The position numbers and the translations under genes were made by a program. The notes under the pieces were generated by a model. The model worked only from the letters and a program-made list of their open reading frames with translations, was not told the DNA's origin and did not search any database. DNA of 64,000 nt from Streptosporangiaceae bacterium (GTDB lineage: Bacteria > Actinomycetota > Actinomycetes > Streptosporangiales > Streptosporangiaceae): contig JAOPYK010000191.1 in NCBI GenBank assembly GCA_025964695.1, positions 120,787 to 184,786 on the forward strand, read 5' to 3'. The stretch's first letter is position 1. Every line of letters begins with the position of its first letter. Of the stretch, positions 1 through 7,872 are shown in pieces.

Positions 1-318
1 CGGATCGGGGAAGAGCGTGGCCCGCTCCTGCCCGATCGCCTTGTCCAGCAGTGCCCGCGCCTGCTCGAGGGTGCCGTCCAGTCGGCCCTGGCCGCGCAGG
101 CTGCGGCGGCGTTCCCGCACCTGGCGGAGCAGATCGTCGAGCCCGCGCCGCCGGTCGGCGCCGGGCAGACCCCGGCGCAGCAGGTCGCGCAGCGCCTCGG
201 CGGCGTCGGTCCCGTCGAGGACCGCGTCGCCCATCTCGTCGAGAGCGGCCCGCACGTCGTACGGCGGCGCCAGCGGATCCGGCCCCTCGTGGTAGGACCC
301 ATATCTGTAGCGACTCAT
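1..318 (-). CDS. N-terminal part of a probable VWA-domain protein (partial, runs off the left edge)
   Basis: Reading the minus strand from the ATG at 318 gives an open frame of 106 codons to the window edge. It begins MSRYRYGSYHEGPDPLAPP and continues with an Arg/Leu/Asp-rich helical stretch. Actinobacterial proteins with this start (xxGPDPLAPPxD) carry a C-terminal von Willebrand factor A domain and are encoded directly after a MoxR-like ATPase, as here; the VWA part itself lies outside the window. A purine-rich stretch (complement of 327-338) precedes the start. The gene follows the ATPase gene at 389-1789 on the same strand with about 70 nt between them, so the two are probably co-transcribed. 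The family pairing suggests an ATPase plus metal-binding adaptor machine of the CbbQ/CbbO or chelatase type, substrate unknown. Confidence 0.7.
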   Translation of the reverse strand, partial: MSRYRYGSYHEGPDPLAPPYDVRAALDEMGDAVLDGTDAAEALRDLLRRGLPGADRRRGLDDLLRQVRERRRSLRGQGRLDGTLEQARALLDKAIGQERATLFPDP

Positions 319-388
319 CTGAGCCCCCCACCTTCTCCCTCCGTGCTCATGCGGCCGATCGGTGACCGATCGCAGGAGCACGGTCGCG

Positions 389-1789
389 TCATGTTCGGTA
401 GGTGCTGGTGCCGCCGGCGTCGTCCTTGGACAGCCGGCGGGTGAGGAAGAGGCCTTCGAGGGCGAACTCCAGCGCCGCGGCGGCCTGCCCCGGGGACTCC
501 CCGGTCAGACCGAGCCGCTCCATGATCTTCGCGAGGCCGGGCACCTTGCCGACACGGCGCAGCAGTTCGGGCGCGGCGACGAGCTCACCCGAGTCGACGG
601 TCTCGCCGGAGTCGAACTTGTCCAGCAACCCGGTGAGGTCCGCCGGTCCCAGCGTGCGCCGGTAGGTCTCCGCGATGGCCCGCCGCAGCAGGTGCTCCAG
701 CACCTCCTGCTCCCGGCCTTCCTCGCTGACCTCGAACTCCACTTTGCCGAGCAGGGTCGGCACCACGGCGGGAAGATCGCACACCCGGGCGACCGGAGGC
801 TCCTCACCGGTGAGGGCGGCCCGCCGTACGGCTCCGGCCGCGACGGTCTCGGTCCCGGCGATGGCGAACCGCGCGGACACCCCGGAACGGGAGTCCACCG
901 CGGTCGACTCGCGGACCAGCCGGGTGAACCGGCCGATGATCTCGATGAGGTGATCCGGCACCTCCGCGCCCAGATCCACCAGCCTGGCCTCCTGGCGGAT
1001 CAGCTCCAGCTCCAGGGAGAGCTCCAGCGGGTAGTGGGTGCGGATCTCGGCGCCGAACCGGTCCTTCAGCGGGGTGATGATGCGGCCCCGGTTGGTGTAG
1101 TCCTCGGGGTTGGCGCTGGCCACCAGCAGCACGTCCAGCGGCAGCCGCAGCGCGTACCCGCGGATCTGGATGTCGCGTTCCTCGAGCACGTTCAGCAGCG
1201 CCACCTGGATGCGCTCGGCCAGGTCGGGCAGTTCGTTGATGGAGAAGATGCCCCGGTTGGTGCGCGGCACCAGCCCGAAGTGCACGGTCTCCGGGTCGCC
1301 CAGGGTCCGGCCCTCGGCCACCTTGATCGGGTCGATGTCGCCGATCAGGTCGCCGACGCTGGTGTCCGGCGTGGCCAGCTTCTCGCCGTACCGCTCGCTG
1401 CGGTGCTTCCAGGTGACCGGCAGCGCGTCGCCGAGTTCGTCGGCGAGCCGGCGGCAGCGTACACAGACCGGCTCGTACGGGTGGTCGTTGATCTCGCAGC
1501 CTTCGATGACCGGCGTCCACTCGTCGAACAGCCCGATCAGGGTCCGGATCAGCCGGGTCTTGCCCTGTCCCCGCTCGCCCAGCAGGACCAGGTCGTGTCC
1601 TGCGATCAGGGCGCGCTCCAGATGGGGGAGCACGGTGTCGTCGAACCCGACGATTCCCGGAAAGCGGTTCTCCCCGGATTTCAGCCGGGTCAGAAGGTTG
1701 TGCCGTAGCTCGGCCTTGACGGTGCGCTGCACGTGGCCGCTCGTTCGCAGCTCACCCAGCGTGGTCTCTTGTGGTTTGGAATCACGCAC
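389..1789 (-). CDS. MoxR-like / magnesium-chelatase-like AAA+ ATPase
   Basis: The product is about 466 residues if started at the GTG at 1789; an ATG 21 codons upstream at 1852 is also in frame, but homologues begin only about ten residues before the TTLGELRTSGHV block. The Walker A motif GERGQGKTRL is clear, followed by a sensor-like segment GIFSINELPDL and the conserved VASANPEDYTNRGRIITPLKDR block typical of the Mg-chelatase/sigma-54-interaction type of AAA+ proteins. It also has two CxxC-like cysteines (PVCVRC). Such ATPases act with VWA proteins to remodel or insert cofactors into target proteins; the next gene on this strand is the probable VWA partner. The physiological target is unknown. 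It is divergent from the FIST gene at 2031, sharing a 240-nt A/T-rich control region. Confidence 0.85.
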   Translation of the reverse strand: MRDSKPQETTLGELRTSGHVQRTVKAELRHNLLTRLKSGENRFPGIVGFDDTVLPHLERALIAGHDLVLLGERGQGKTRLIRTLIGLFDEWTPVIEGCEINDHPYEPVCVRCRRLADELGDALPVTWKHRSERYGEKLATPDTSVGDLIGDIDPIKVAEGRTLGDPETVHFGLVPRTNRGIFSINELPDLAERIQVALLNVLEERDIQIRGYALRLPLDVLLVASANPEDYTNRGRIITPLKDRFGAEIRTHYPLELSLELELIRQEARLVDLGAEVPDHLIEIIGRFTRLVRESTAVDSRSGVSARFAIAGTETVAAGAVRRAALTGEEPPVARVCDLPAVVPTLLGKVEFEVSEEGREQEVLEHLLRRAIAETYRRTLGPADLTGLLDKFDSGETVDSGELVAAPELLRRVGKVPGLAKIMERLGLTGESPGQAAAALEFALEGLFLTRRLSKDDAGGTSTYRT

Positions 1790-1877
1790 GGGTTCGACAC
1801 TACGTCGCTGATGTACGGACTTGCACCCGGTCCGGGTCAGCGATCTGGTCACGCTGTCGCATGGAAGGCCTCAGAGA

Positions 1878-1893
1878 AGGCGACATATCGCCT
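1878..1893. promoter_or_regulatory. Interrupted palindrome AGGCGA-CATA-TCGCCT between divergent genes
   Basis: A perfect 6-bp inverted repeat with a 4-bp centre lies in the A/T-rich gap between the ATPase gene (minus) and the FIST gene (plus). It has the size and symmetry of a dimeric repressor operator and sits about 90 bp from the ATPase start. No regulator for it is recognised. It could equally be chance in a 240-bp gap. Confidence 0.35.
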
Positions 1894-2030
1894 ATTTGAT
1901 GGCAATTTGCACGGCAGTAGTCTCGGTACCACGGTAGGAGGAAGGAGAATAGGTCCGGCGGGGCGATCTTCGCATAGCTTCCTGGTTCCCGGGGAGAGAC
2001 AGTAAACGGATCACGAGGAGGGAGACGCCG

Positions 2031-3191
2031 GTGGCTCGGTTCGGCGACGGGCTGGCGCTCGGCCCAGATCTCCTGAGCGCTGCGGAGTCGGCGGTACAGC
2101 AGGCGGTGGCGCCGCTGGTCGGTCGTCCTGACCTGCTGTGCGTGTTCGTCACCGGGGAGGACCCCGACGAGGTCGAAGAGGCGGCCCGGCGCGCGATGGC
2201 GGTCGCGGACGCCCGCACGGTCGTCGGTTGCAGCGCCGCCGGAGTGATCGGCGGTGGCCGGGGGGAAGAGGAGGCCAGCGCCGTGAGCGTCTGGGCCGCG
2301 GTGCTTCCCGGCGCCCGGCTGGAACCCTTCCGGCTCGAGGCCCTGCGGACCGAGGACCGGCTCGTCGTGGTCGGCATGCCGGAGGGACAGGACGACGATG
2401 TGGTGGGCGTGCTGCTCGCAGACCCGTTCACCTTCCCGGTGGATGCGTTCGTCGAGCGGTCCGGCGAGGTGCTGCCCGGTCTGCCGCTGGTCGGCGGGCT
2501 GGCGGGCGGCGAGAGCCGCGGCTCGACCCGGCTGTTCGTGGACGACGAGGTCTTCGAGGACGGCGCGGTCGGCGTGGTGATCGGCGGCCCGGTCAGCGCG
2601 ATGACCCTGGTCAGCCAGGGGGCCAGGCCGATCGGCCCGGACATGGTCGTGACCAAGGCTGACGAGAACGTGCTCTACGAACTGGCCGGCACACCCGCTC
2701 TTGACAAGCTGGAGCAGATCGTCGCCGGGCTGGCCGAGGACGATCAGGAGCTGGCGGCCAAGGGCCTGCTGATCGGCGTCGCGATGAACGAGTACGCCGA
2801 CGAGCACGAGCAGGGTGACTTCCTGGTCCGCGGGGTCGTGGGTGCCGACACCGACACCGGGGCGATCGCGATCGGCGATGTGGTGGAGGTCGGCCGGACC
2901 GTGCGATTCCAGGTACGCGACGCGGGTGCGGCCGGCGACGATCTGGCCGGGCTGCTGGCCCGGTTCGACGTCGGCCCGATAGAGGGGGCGCTGCTGTTCT
3001 CGTGCAACGGCCGGGGGCGGGCGATGTTCCCCACCTCCGACCATGACGTACGGGTCGTACGGAACACGCTCGGCGCCGGCGGGGTCGGCGGGTTCTTCGC
3101 GGCGGGCGAGATCGGCCCGGTGGGCGGCCGCAACCATGTGCACGGGTTCACCGCGTCCATCCTGGCGTTCGGAGGAGACGACGATGTCTGA
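2031..3191 (+). CDS. FIST N/C domain sensory protein
   Basis: The 386-residue product has the layout of FIST (F-box and intracellular signal transduction) proteins. The N-terminal FIST part is marked by VVGCSAAGVIGGG near residue 65, then PLVGGLAGGESRGSTRLF, and the FIST_C part by ALLFSCNGRGRAMF and GFFAAGEIGPVGGRNHVHGF near the end. There is no signal peptide or membrane span, so it is cytosolic. FIST domains are thought to bind small ligands, perhaps amino acids, and are usually fused or linked to signalling outputs; here the domain stands alone. The GTG start is set by GAGGAGGG about 9 nt upstream. The stop overlaps the start of the ROK kinase gene by 8 nt, so the two are translationally coupled and may share a ligand theme. 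Confidence 0.88.
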   Translation: MARFGDGLALGPDLLSAAESAVQQAVAPLVGRPDLLCVFVTGEDPDEVEEAARRAMAVADARTVVGCSAAGVIGGGRGEEEASAVSVWAAVLPGARLEPFRLEALRTEDRLVVVGMPEGQDDDVVGVLLADPFTFPVDAFVERSGEVLPGLPLVGGLAGGESRGSTRLFVDDEVFEDGAVGVVIGGPVSAMTLVSQGARPIGPDMVVTKADENVLYELAGTPALDKLEQIVAGLAEDDQELAAKGLLIGVAMNEYADEHEQGDFLVRGVVGADTDTGAIAIGDVVEVGRTVRFQVRDAGAAGDDLAGLLARFDVGPIEGALLFSCNGRGRAMFPTSDHDVRVVRNTLGAGGVGGFFAAGEIGPVGGRNHVHGFTASILAFGGDDDV

Positions 3192-4140
3192 GCCGGAAGA
3201 GCCGGTGCTGGCGATCGACATCGGAGGCACCAGGCTCGGGGTGGGCCTGGTGGAGCCCGGCGGCAGGATCTCCGTCCACGATCGGGTCGAAGCCGTCGCA
3301 GGGCACCGGCTCGACGCCGAGGGGCTGTGGCGCACGCTGGAGTCGATGGTCGACAAGCTGATCGCCGACAACGGCAATCCGGAGATAGCCGGGGTGGGCG
3401 TGGGCTGCGGCGGCCCGATGACCTGGCCCGCGGCCGAGGTCTCGCCACTGAACATCCCCGCCTGGCAGGCCTTCCCGCTGCGGGAGCGGCTGCGCGAACG
3501 CCATCCCGGCCTGCCCGTCCGCGTCCACAACGACGCGGTCTGCATGGCGGTGGGCGAGCACTGGCGCGGCGCGGGCCGTGGTGCCGACAACGTCCTGGGC
3601 ATGGTGGTCTCCGATTCCGTCGGCGGAGGTCTCGTGCTCGGCGGGCATCTGATCGACGGCGCGAGCGGCAACGCCGGCCATATCGGTCACGTCATCGTCG
3701 ACGCCGACGGCCCCCAGTGCGCGTGCGGCGGCCATGGCTGCCTGGAGGCCATCGCCGGGGGCCCGGGGCTGGTCGGGTGGGCGCAGGAACAGGGCTGGCG
3801 CCCGGACATGCCCCATGTGACCGAGGTGGATCTGGCCGGCGACGCCCGGCGGGGGCACGCCGTCGCGGCCGCCGCGATGCAGCGGGCCGGCCACGCGCTC
3901 GGAATCGCGATCGCCTCGGCCACCCATCTGCTGGACCTCGATGTGGTCTCGGTCGGAGGGGGGCTCTCCCAGGGTGGTCCGCTGTTGTTCGACCCGGTGG
4001 AGGAGACGTTCCGCGAGCATGCCCGCATGGAATACGCCCGGGAGGTACGGGTCGTTCCGGCCGCACTGGGCCACACCGCCGGCCTCATCGGCGCGGCGGC
4101 CCTGGTGTTCGCAGCCGACCGTTACTGGAACGCCGACTGA
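3184..4140 (+). CDS. ROK-family sugar kinase (glucokinase-like)
   Basis: The ATG at 3184 follows GGAGGAGAC and gives 318 residues, the normal length for ROK kinases. The N-terminal phosphate loop is DIGGTRLGVGLVE. A second glycine motif (GVGVGCGGPM) and NDAVCMAVGEHW contain the expected catalytic Asp. The ROK zinc-binding signature is present: GHIGHVIVD followed by CACGGHGCLEA (CxCGxxxCxE type). These enzymes phosphorylate hexoses or N-acetylhexosamines with ATP; without a helix-turn-helix domain this is a kinase and not an Nag/Xyl repressor. The substrate cannot be read from sequence. It overlaps the upstream FIST gene by 8 nt. Confidence 0.9.
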   Translation: MSEPEEPVLAIDIGGTRLGVGLVEPGGRISVHDRVEAVAGHRLDAEGLWRTLESMVDKLIADNGNPEIAGVGVGCGGPMTWPAAEVSPLNIPAWQAFPLRERLRERHPGLPVRVHNDAVCMAVGEHWRGAGRGADNVLGMVVSDSVGGGLVLGGHLIDGASGNAGHIGHVIVDADGPQCACGGHGCLEAIAGGPGLVGWAQEQGWRPDMPHVTEVDLAGDARRGHAVAAAAMQRAGHALGIAIASATHLLDLDVVSVGGGLSQGGPLLFDPVEETFREHARMEYAREVRVVPAALGHTAGLIGAAALVFAADRYWNAD

Positions 4141-4182
4141 GCCGTCCGGGTTCACGACCTCACAGGTCCAGCCACCAATGGG

Positions 4183-4830
4183 CTACTCCGGCCAGGGTGA
4201 GTTCTCGATGGTGTCCACGAAGTCGCCCCGCTGGAATCCCGGGACGAAGTGCTCAAGCACGTCGGCCTTGACGTTGCCGAAGGTGGTCTCGGGCTTGGGG
4301 GCGATGCCTTCGGTGAAGGCCCGCAGGATCTCGCGCTTGAAGTCCGGGCGGGGGTGCAGCGCGGTGATCTCGGCCCGCGCGGCCTCATCAATGCCGTCGT
4401 AGCCGATGCCCAGGACGTCGTACTCCACTCCGGCGGTCACCAGGGCCACCTCGGGCTCCATGAACTCCGGGATGCCGGGCGTGGTGTGCAGGGCGATGGC
4501 CGTCCACACCCGCCGGATGCTGTCCTCGGGCACCCCGTGGCCCTGCAGGAAACGCCGGGCCTCGTCGGCGCTGTCCACCTCGAAGCGCCGGCCACTGGTA
4601 CGGAACGGCTCGTTCAACCCGAGGTCGTGGAACATCGCGCCGATGTAGAGCAGTTCCGGGTCCCAGCTCAGTCCCCGGTCGCGGCCTCGCAGGCTGCCGA
4701 ACCAGAAGACCCGGCGCGAGTGGTGGTAGATCAGGTCGGTGGTGCGCTCGCGTACCAGGTCGGTGGCTTCGGCGGCCAGCCTGGTGTCCGGTACGGCCAC
4801 GCCCGCGGCGGACGCTCGATGGGCGACCAT
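4183..4830 (-). CDS. HD-domain metal-dependent hydrolase-like protein
   Basis: The frame stays open for 65 codons further upstream, but the ATG at 4830 (MVAHRASAAG) has a clear GAGGAG box about 7 nt ahead, giving 215 residues. The HD motif is IGAMFHDLGL, with an upstream His pair (YHHSRRVFWFG) and a downstream IALHTTPGIPE, matching the H...HD...H...D order of HD phosphohydrolases of the cyanamide-hydratase-like subgroup. Those proteins hydrolyse small nitriles, nucleotides or unknown substrates. It stands alone, convergent with the ROK kinase gene and divergent from the threonine ammonia-lyase gene. Confidence 0.82.
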   Translation of the reverse strand: MVAHRASAAGVAVPDTRLAAEATDLVRERTTDLIYHHSRRVFWFGSLRGRDRGLSWDPELLYIGAMFHDLGLNEPFRTSGRRFEVDSADEARRFLQGHGVPEDSIRRVWTAIALHTTPGIPEFMEPEVALVTAGVEYDVLGIGYDGIDEAARAEITALHPRPDFKREILRAFTEGIAPKPETTFGNVKADVLEHFVPGFQRGDFVDTIENSPWPE

Positions 4831-5084
4831 GAAGCGGCTCCTCTCGTCGGCCCTCGGCAGGGGACGCCGGTGCTCCGATGACCCGCGACCTTCGGTCAGC
4901 ACCCGGCATTGGGCTCTTACCACCGGCCGGAGTGCGCAATGCGGTTGGGCGCTTAAAGCTCGTCCCTTGACTTCCTCCGCCGCCCCGAAGGGCGGGGATC
5001 GCTTCCCGGGCCGGGTTTCCTGCATGAACGCCGCCGGCCCGGTCGGCAGGCCGGCGTGGGCAGCGCGATCCGGGGTCTCCGTCG

Positions 5085-6317
5085 ATGGGACACTGGAGCG
5101 TGAGACACGTCAGCGTTGACGACATCCGGGCCGCCCGGGAGCTGCTCCGTGATGTCGCGGTCGAGAGCCCGTTGCAACACTCCCGGTTCCTGTCCGAGCT
5201 TGTCGGGGGACCGGTCTACCTCAAATGCGAGAACCTGCAACGCACCGGATCGTTCAAGATCCGCGGGGCGTATGTCCGGATCGCCCGGCTTTCTGAGGCC
5301 GAGCGGGCCCGCGGGGTCGTCGCGGCGAGCGCGGGTAACCACGCCCAGGGAGTCGCGCTGGCCGCCTCGATGCTCGGCAGCAAGGCCACCGTCTTCATGC
5401 CGGAGGGCGCGCCGCTGCCCAAGGTGGCCGCGACCAAGGCCTACGGCGCCGACGTGGTGTTCCCGGCGCAGACCGTGGACGGCTGCCTGACCGCCGCTCA
5501 GGCGTACGCCGAGGAGCGCGGCGCGGTCTTCATCCACCCCTTCGACCACCCGGACGTGGTGGCCGGGCAGGGCACCATCGGCCTGGAGATCCTGGAACAG
5601 TGCCCGGACGTCCGTACGATCGTGGCGCCCGTGGGCGGCGGCGGGCTGGTGTCCGGCATCGCCGTCGCGGTCGGCGAGACACTGCGGACCCCGGGCGGGG
5701 GCGCCGTGATCGGCGTGCAGGCCAAACGGGCCGCCGCGTTCCCGCCGTCGCTGGCCGCGGGCCAGCCCGTCCAGATCGAGACCGAGACGACCATGGCCGA
5801 CGGCATCGCCGTGGGCCGGCCCGGCGCGCTCACCTTCGAGCTCGTCTCGGAACTGGTCCGTTCGGTGGTGACCGTGACGGAGGAGTCCCTCTCACAGGCC
5901 CTGCTGCTCTGCCTCGAACGCACCAAGCAGGTCGTCGAGCCGGCCGGCGCCGCCGGGGTGGCCGCCATCCTGGAGCACTCGTACGCCTTCGAACCGCCCG
6001 TCGTCGCGGTGCTGTCCGGCGGCAACATCGACCCGCTGCTGATGTCCAAGGTGCTGCGGCACGGGCTGGCGGTCGCCGGGCGATACCTGGTGATCCGCTG
6101 TCGGCTGACCGACCGGCCCGGCGCCCTGGTCACCCTGCTGGGCGAGCTTGCCGAGCTGGGCGTCAACGTCCTCGACGTGATGCACGAGCGGGTGGCCGCC
6201 CGGCTGCATGTCGAGGAGGCCGAGGTGCTGCTGCACCTGGAGACCCGGGGGCCCGAGCACTGCGAGGAGGTGATGGGGCGCCTCCGCAAGGAGGGCTACA
6301 CCCTGCACCGATCCTGA
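5085..6317 (+). CDS. ilvA: Threonine ammonia-lyase (threonine dehydratase)
   Basis: The product of about 410 residues is a fold-type II PLP enzyme. The Schiff-base lysine is in SFKIRGA near residue 53. SAGNHAQGVA and the phosphate-binding glycine loop PVGGGGLVSG follow in the usual order. The C-terminal 75 residues, starting at VIRCRLTDRPGAL, form a single ACT domain, as in the catabolic/short form of the enzyme. It deaminates threonine (and serine) to 2-oxobutyrate, feeding isoleucine synthesis or threonine breakdown; the single ACT domain suggests allosteric control. The start may be the ATG at 5085 or the GTG at 5100; neither has a convincing ribosome site. There is no isoleucine operon around it. 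Confidence 0.9.
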   Translation: MGHWSVRHVSVDDIRAARELLRDVAVESPLQHSRFLSELVGGPVYLKCENLQRTGSFKIRGAYVRIARLSEAERARGVVAASAGNHAQGVALAASMLGSKATVFMPEGAPLPKVAATKAYGADVVFPAQTVDGCLTAAQAYAEERGAVFIHPFDHPDVVAGQGTIGLEILEQCPDVRTIVAPVGGGGLVSGIAVAVGETLRTPGGGAVIGVQAKRAAAFPPSLAAGQPVQIETETTMADGIAVGRPGALTFELVSELVRSVVTVTEESLSQALLLCLERTKQVVEPAGAAGVAAILEHSYAFEPPVVAVLSGGNIDPLLMSKVLRHGLAVAGRYLVIRCRLTDRPGALVTLLGELAELGVNVLDVMHERVAARLHVEEAEVLLHLETRGPEHCEEVMGRLRKEGYTLHRS

Positions 6318-6351
6318 TCAGTCCCCTGGGCCGCCGGGTCCGCCACCGGCC

Positions 6352-7761
6352 CTACAGACCCGGCTTACCGGAGGTATAGACCCACGCGGTGAAGAACGCG
6401 TGGAGGTTCTGGTGGGAGACCTGCTCGGCGGCCTTGATGAAGGCGGCGGTGGTGACGTTGCCGTACCGGTGCTGGTCGGCCCAGCGCCTGATCAGCGTGA
6501 AGAAGGCCTTGTCGCCGATCTTCTTACGGAGGGCCTGCAGGGTCATGGCGCCCCGCTCGTACACGGTCCAGTCGAAGATGTGGTCCCGGCCCGGGTCGGC
6601 GGTCTTCAGCGCCCACCGCTTGTCGGTCGCGGGCAGCGCGTAAGCCTGGTCGAAGCTCTTCTGCACCGCGACCCCCTGGCTCTTCTCCGCGTAGAGCCAC
6701 TCGGTGTAGGTGGCGAAGCCCTCGTTCAGCCAGATGTCGGCCCACCTGGCCGGGGTGAGGCTGTCACCGAACCACTGGTGGCCGATCTCGTGGGCGATGG
6801 TGGACTCGTCCAGGTCACTGGTGTCCTGGTCGTACACCGGCCGGCTCTGGGTCTCCAATGCGTAGCCGACGTTCGCCTTGACGATGATCCCGCCGGTGGA
6901 GTCGAAGGGGTAGCGGCCGTAGAGGCCCGACTCCCAGGTGACCAGGTCGCCGGTGAGCGCGTTGAACGCCTTGCCCTGACCGGGCTTGGTGTCCAGCGCG
7001 GCCTGGATCGCGGAGATGTTCGGGATTCCGCCCTTGGTGTTGCTCTTGGTGACGTTGAACTTTCCGATGGCGACCATGGACAGTTCGCTCGCCGTCGGCT
7101 TGCGGATCGCCCAGCCGGACGTCGTCTTGCCGCCCTTGGACGAGGTGCCGGTGGGCTCACCGTTGGCCAGCACGGTCAGGCCCTTCGGCACGGTGATCCG
7201 GTAACTGTAGGTGGCTTTGTCCCGCGGGGTGTCGTTGACGGGGTAGTACGTGGCCGCGCCGAACGGCTGGTTCAGCCCGACGGCGCCTTCGTCGGTGGCC
7301 ACCCAGCCGGAGATGCCCAGCGCCGGGTCGTCGATCTTCTGCGGAATGCCCGAGTAGCTGACCGAGACCGTGAAGTGACCGCCCCGGGGCAGCCCGCGCC
7401 CGGGTGTGATCACGAGTTCCTGGGCTCCGGTCCGCTTGAAGGCGGCCTTCTTGCCGTTGAGGGTCAGCTTGCTGATCTTCAGGGGGCCGCGGAAGTCCAG
7501 GTCGAAACGGGACAGGTTCTGGGTCGCCGTCGCACTGATCACCGCCTTGCCGGTCAGCACCTTGGTCGCTGGATCGTAGGCCAGGCCGAGGTCGTAGTGG
7601 CCGACGTCGTAGCCGCCGTTGCCCATGTCCGGGAAGTAGGGGTCACCCGCACCCGCGGCCCCGGGGGTGAACGGGCCGGAGGCGTTCGCCGCGGTCGCCG
7701 GAGCCAGCAGTCCCGCGGTTACGGTGATCGCGGCGGCAGTACTCAGGAACCTACTACTCAT
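6352..7761 (-). CDS. Secreted M1-family metallopeptidase, copy 1
   Basis: The ATG at 7761 follows GAGGA by about 8 nt and gives 469 residues starting with a signal peptide (SRFLSTAAAITVTAGLLAP...ANASG), so the enzyme is exported. The N-terminal beta-rich domain begins DPYFPDMGNGGYDVGHYDL. The gluzincin zinc site is HEIGHQWFG with the third ligand Glu in NEGFATYTEW 18 residues later. The substrate-binding GAMEN motif of classical aminopeptidase N is replaced by YALETQ, a trait of this short actinobacterial group. A catalytic-region Tyr (VYERGAMTLQALR) is present. It is the last of three tandem paralogues read leftward, 111 nt after copy 2. It probably trims extracellular peptides. Confidence 0.88.
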   Translation of the reverse strand: MSSRFLSTAAAITVTAGLLAPATAANASGPFTPGAAGAGDPYFPDMGNGGYDVGHYDLGLAYDPATKVLTGKAVISATATQNLSRFDLDFRGPLKISKLTLNGKKAAFKRTGAQELVITPGRGLPRGGHFTVSVSYSGIPQKIDDPALGISGWVATDEGAVGLNQPFGAATYYPVNDTPRDKATYSYRITVPKGLTVLANGEPTGTSSKGGKTTSGWAIRKPTASELSMVAIGKFNVTKSNTKGGIPNISAIQAALDTKPGQGKAFNALTGDLVTWESGLYGRYPFDSTGGIIVKANVGYALETQSRPVYDQDTSDLDESTIAHEIGHQWFGDSLTPARWADIWLNEGFATYTEWLYAEKSQGVAVQKSFDQAYALPATDKRWALKTADPGRDHIFDWTVYERGAMTLQALRKKIGDKAFFTLIRRWADQHRYGNVTTAAFIKAAEQVSHQNLHAFFTAWVYTSGKPGL

Positions 7762-7872
7762 TCGCGCATCCTCGGTCAAGGGGCAGTTCAGCGTCACAAT
7801 GGTCACCAAACTTCCATTGTGCCCCATCCGAGACAAGCGCGATTTGATCTCGAATTCGCTGGAGCTCCCAGC

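Noticed and set aside
362..1708. 448-codon plus-strand open frame
   Set aside because: It lies antisense over the MoxR-type ATPase gene, whose minus-strand product has full family motifs. The plus frame is low-complexity, Gln/Gly/Arg-rich and has no ribosome site.
1800..3671. 623-codon minus-strand open frame
   Set aside because: It runs antisense across the FIST and ROK genes and has a Pro/Arg/Ser-rich shadow composition typical of G/C-rich DNA.
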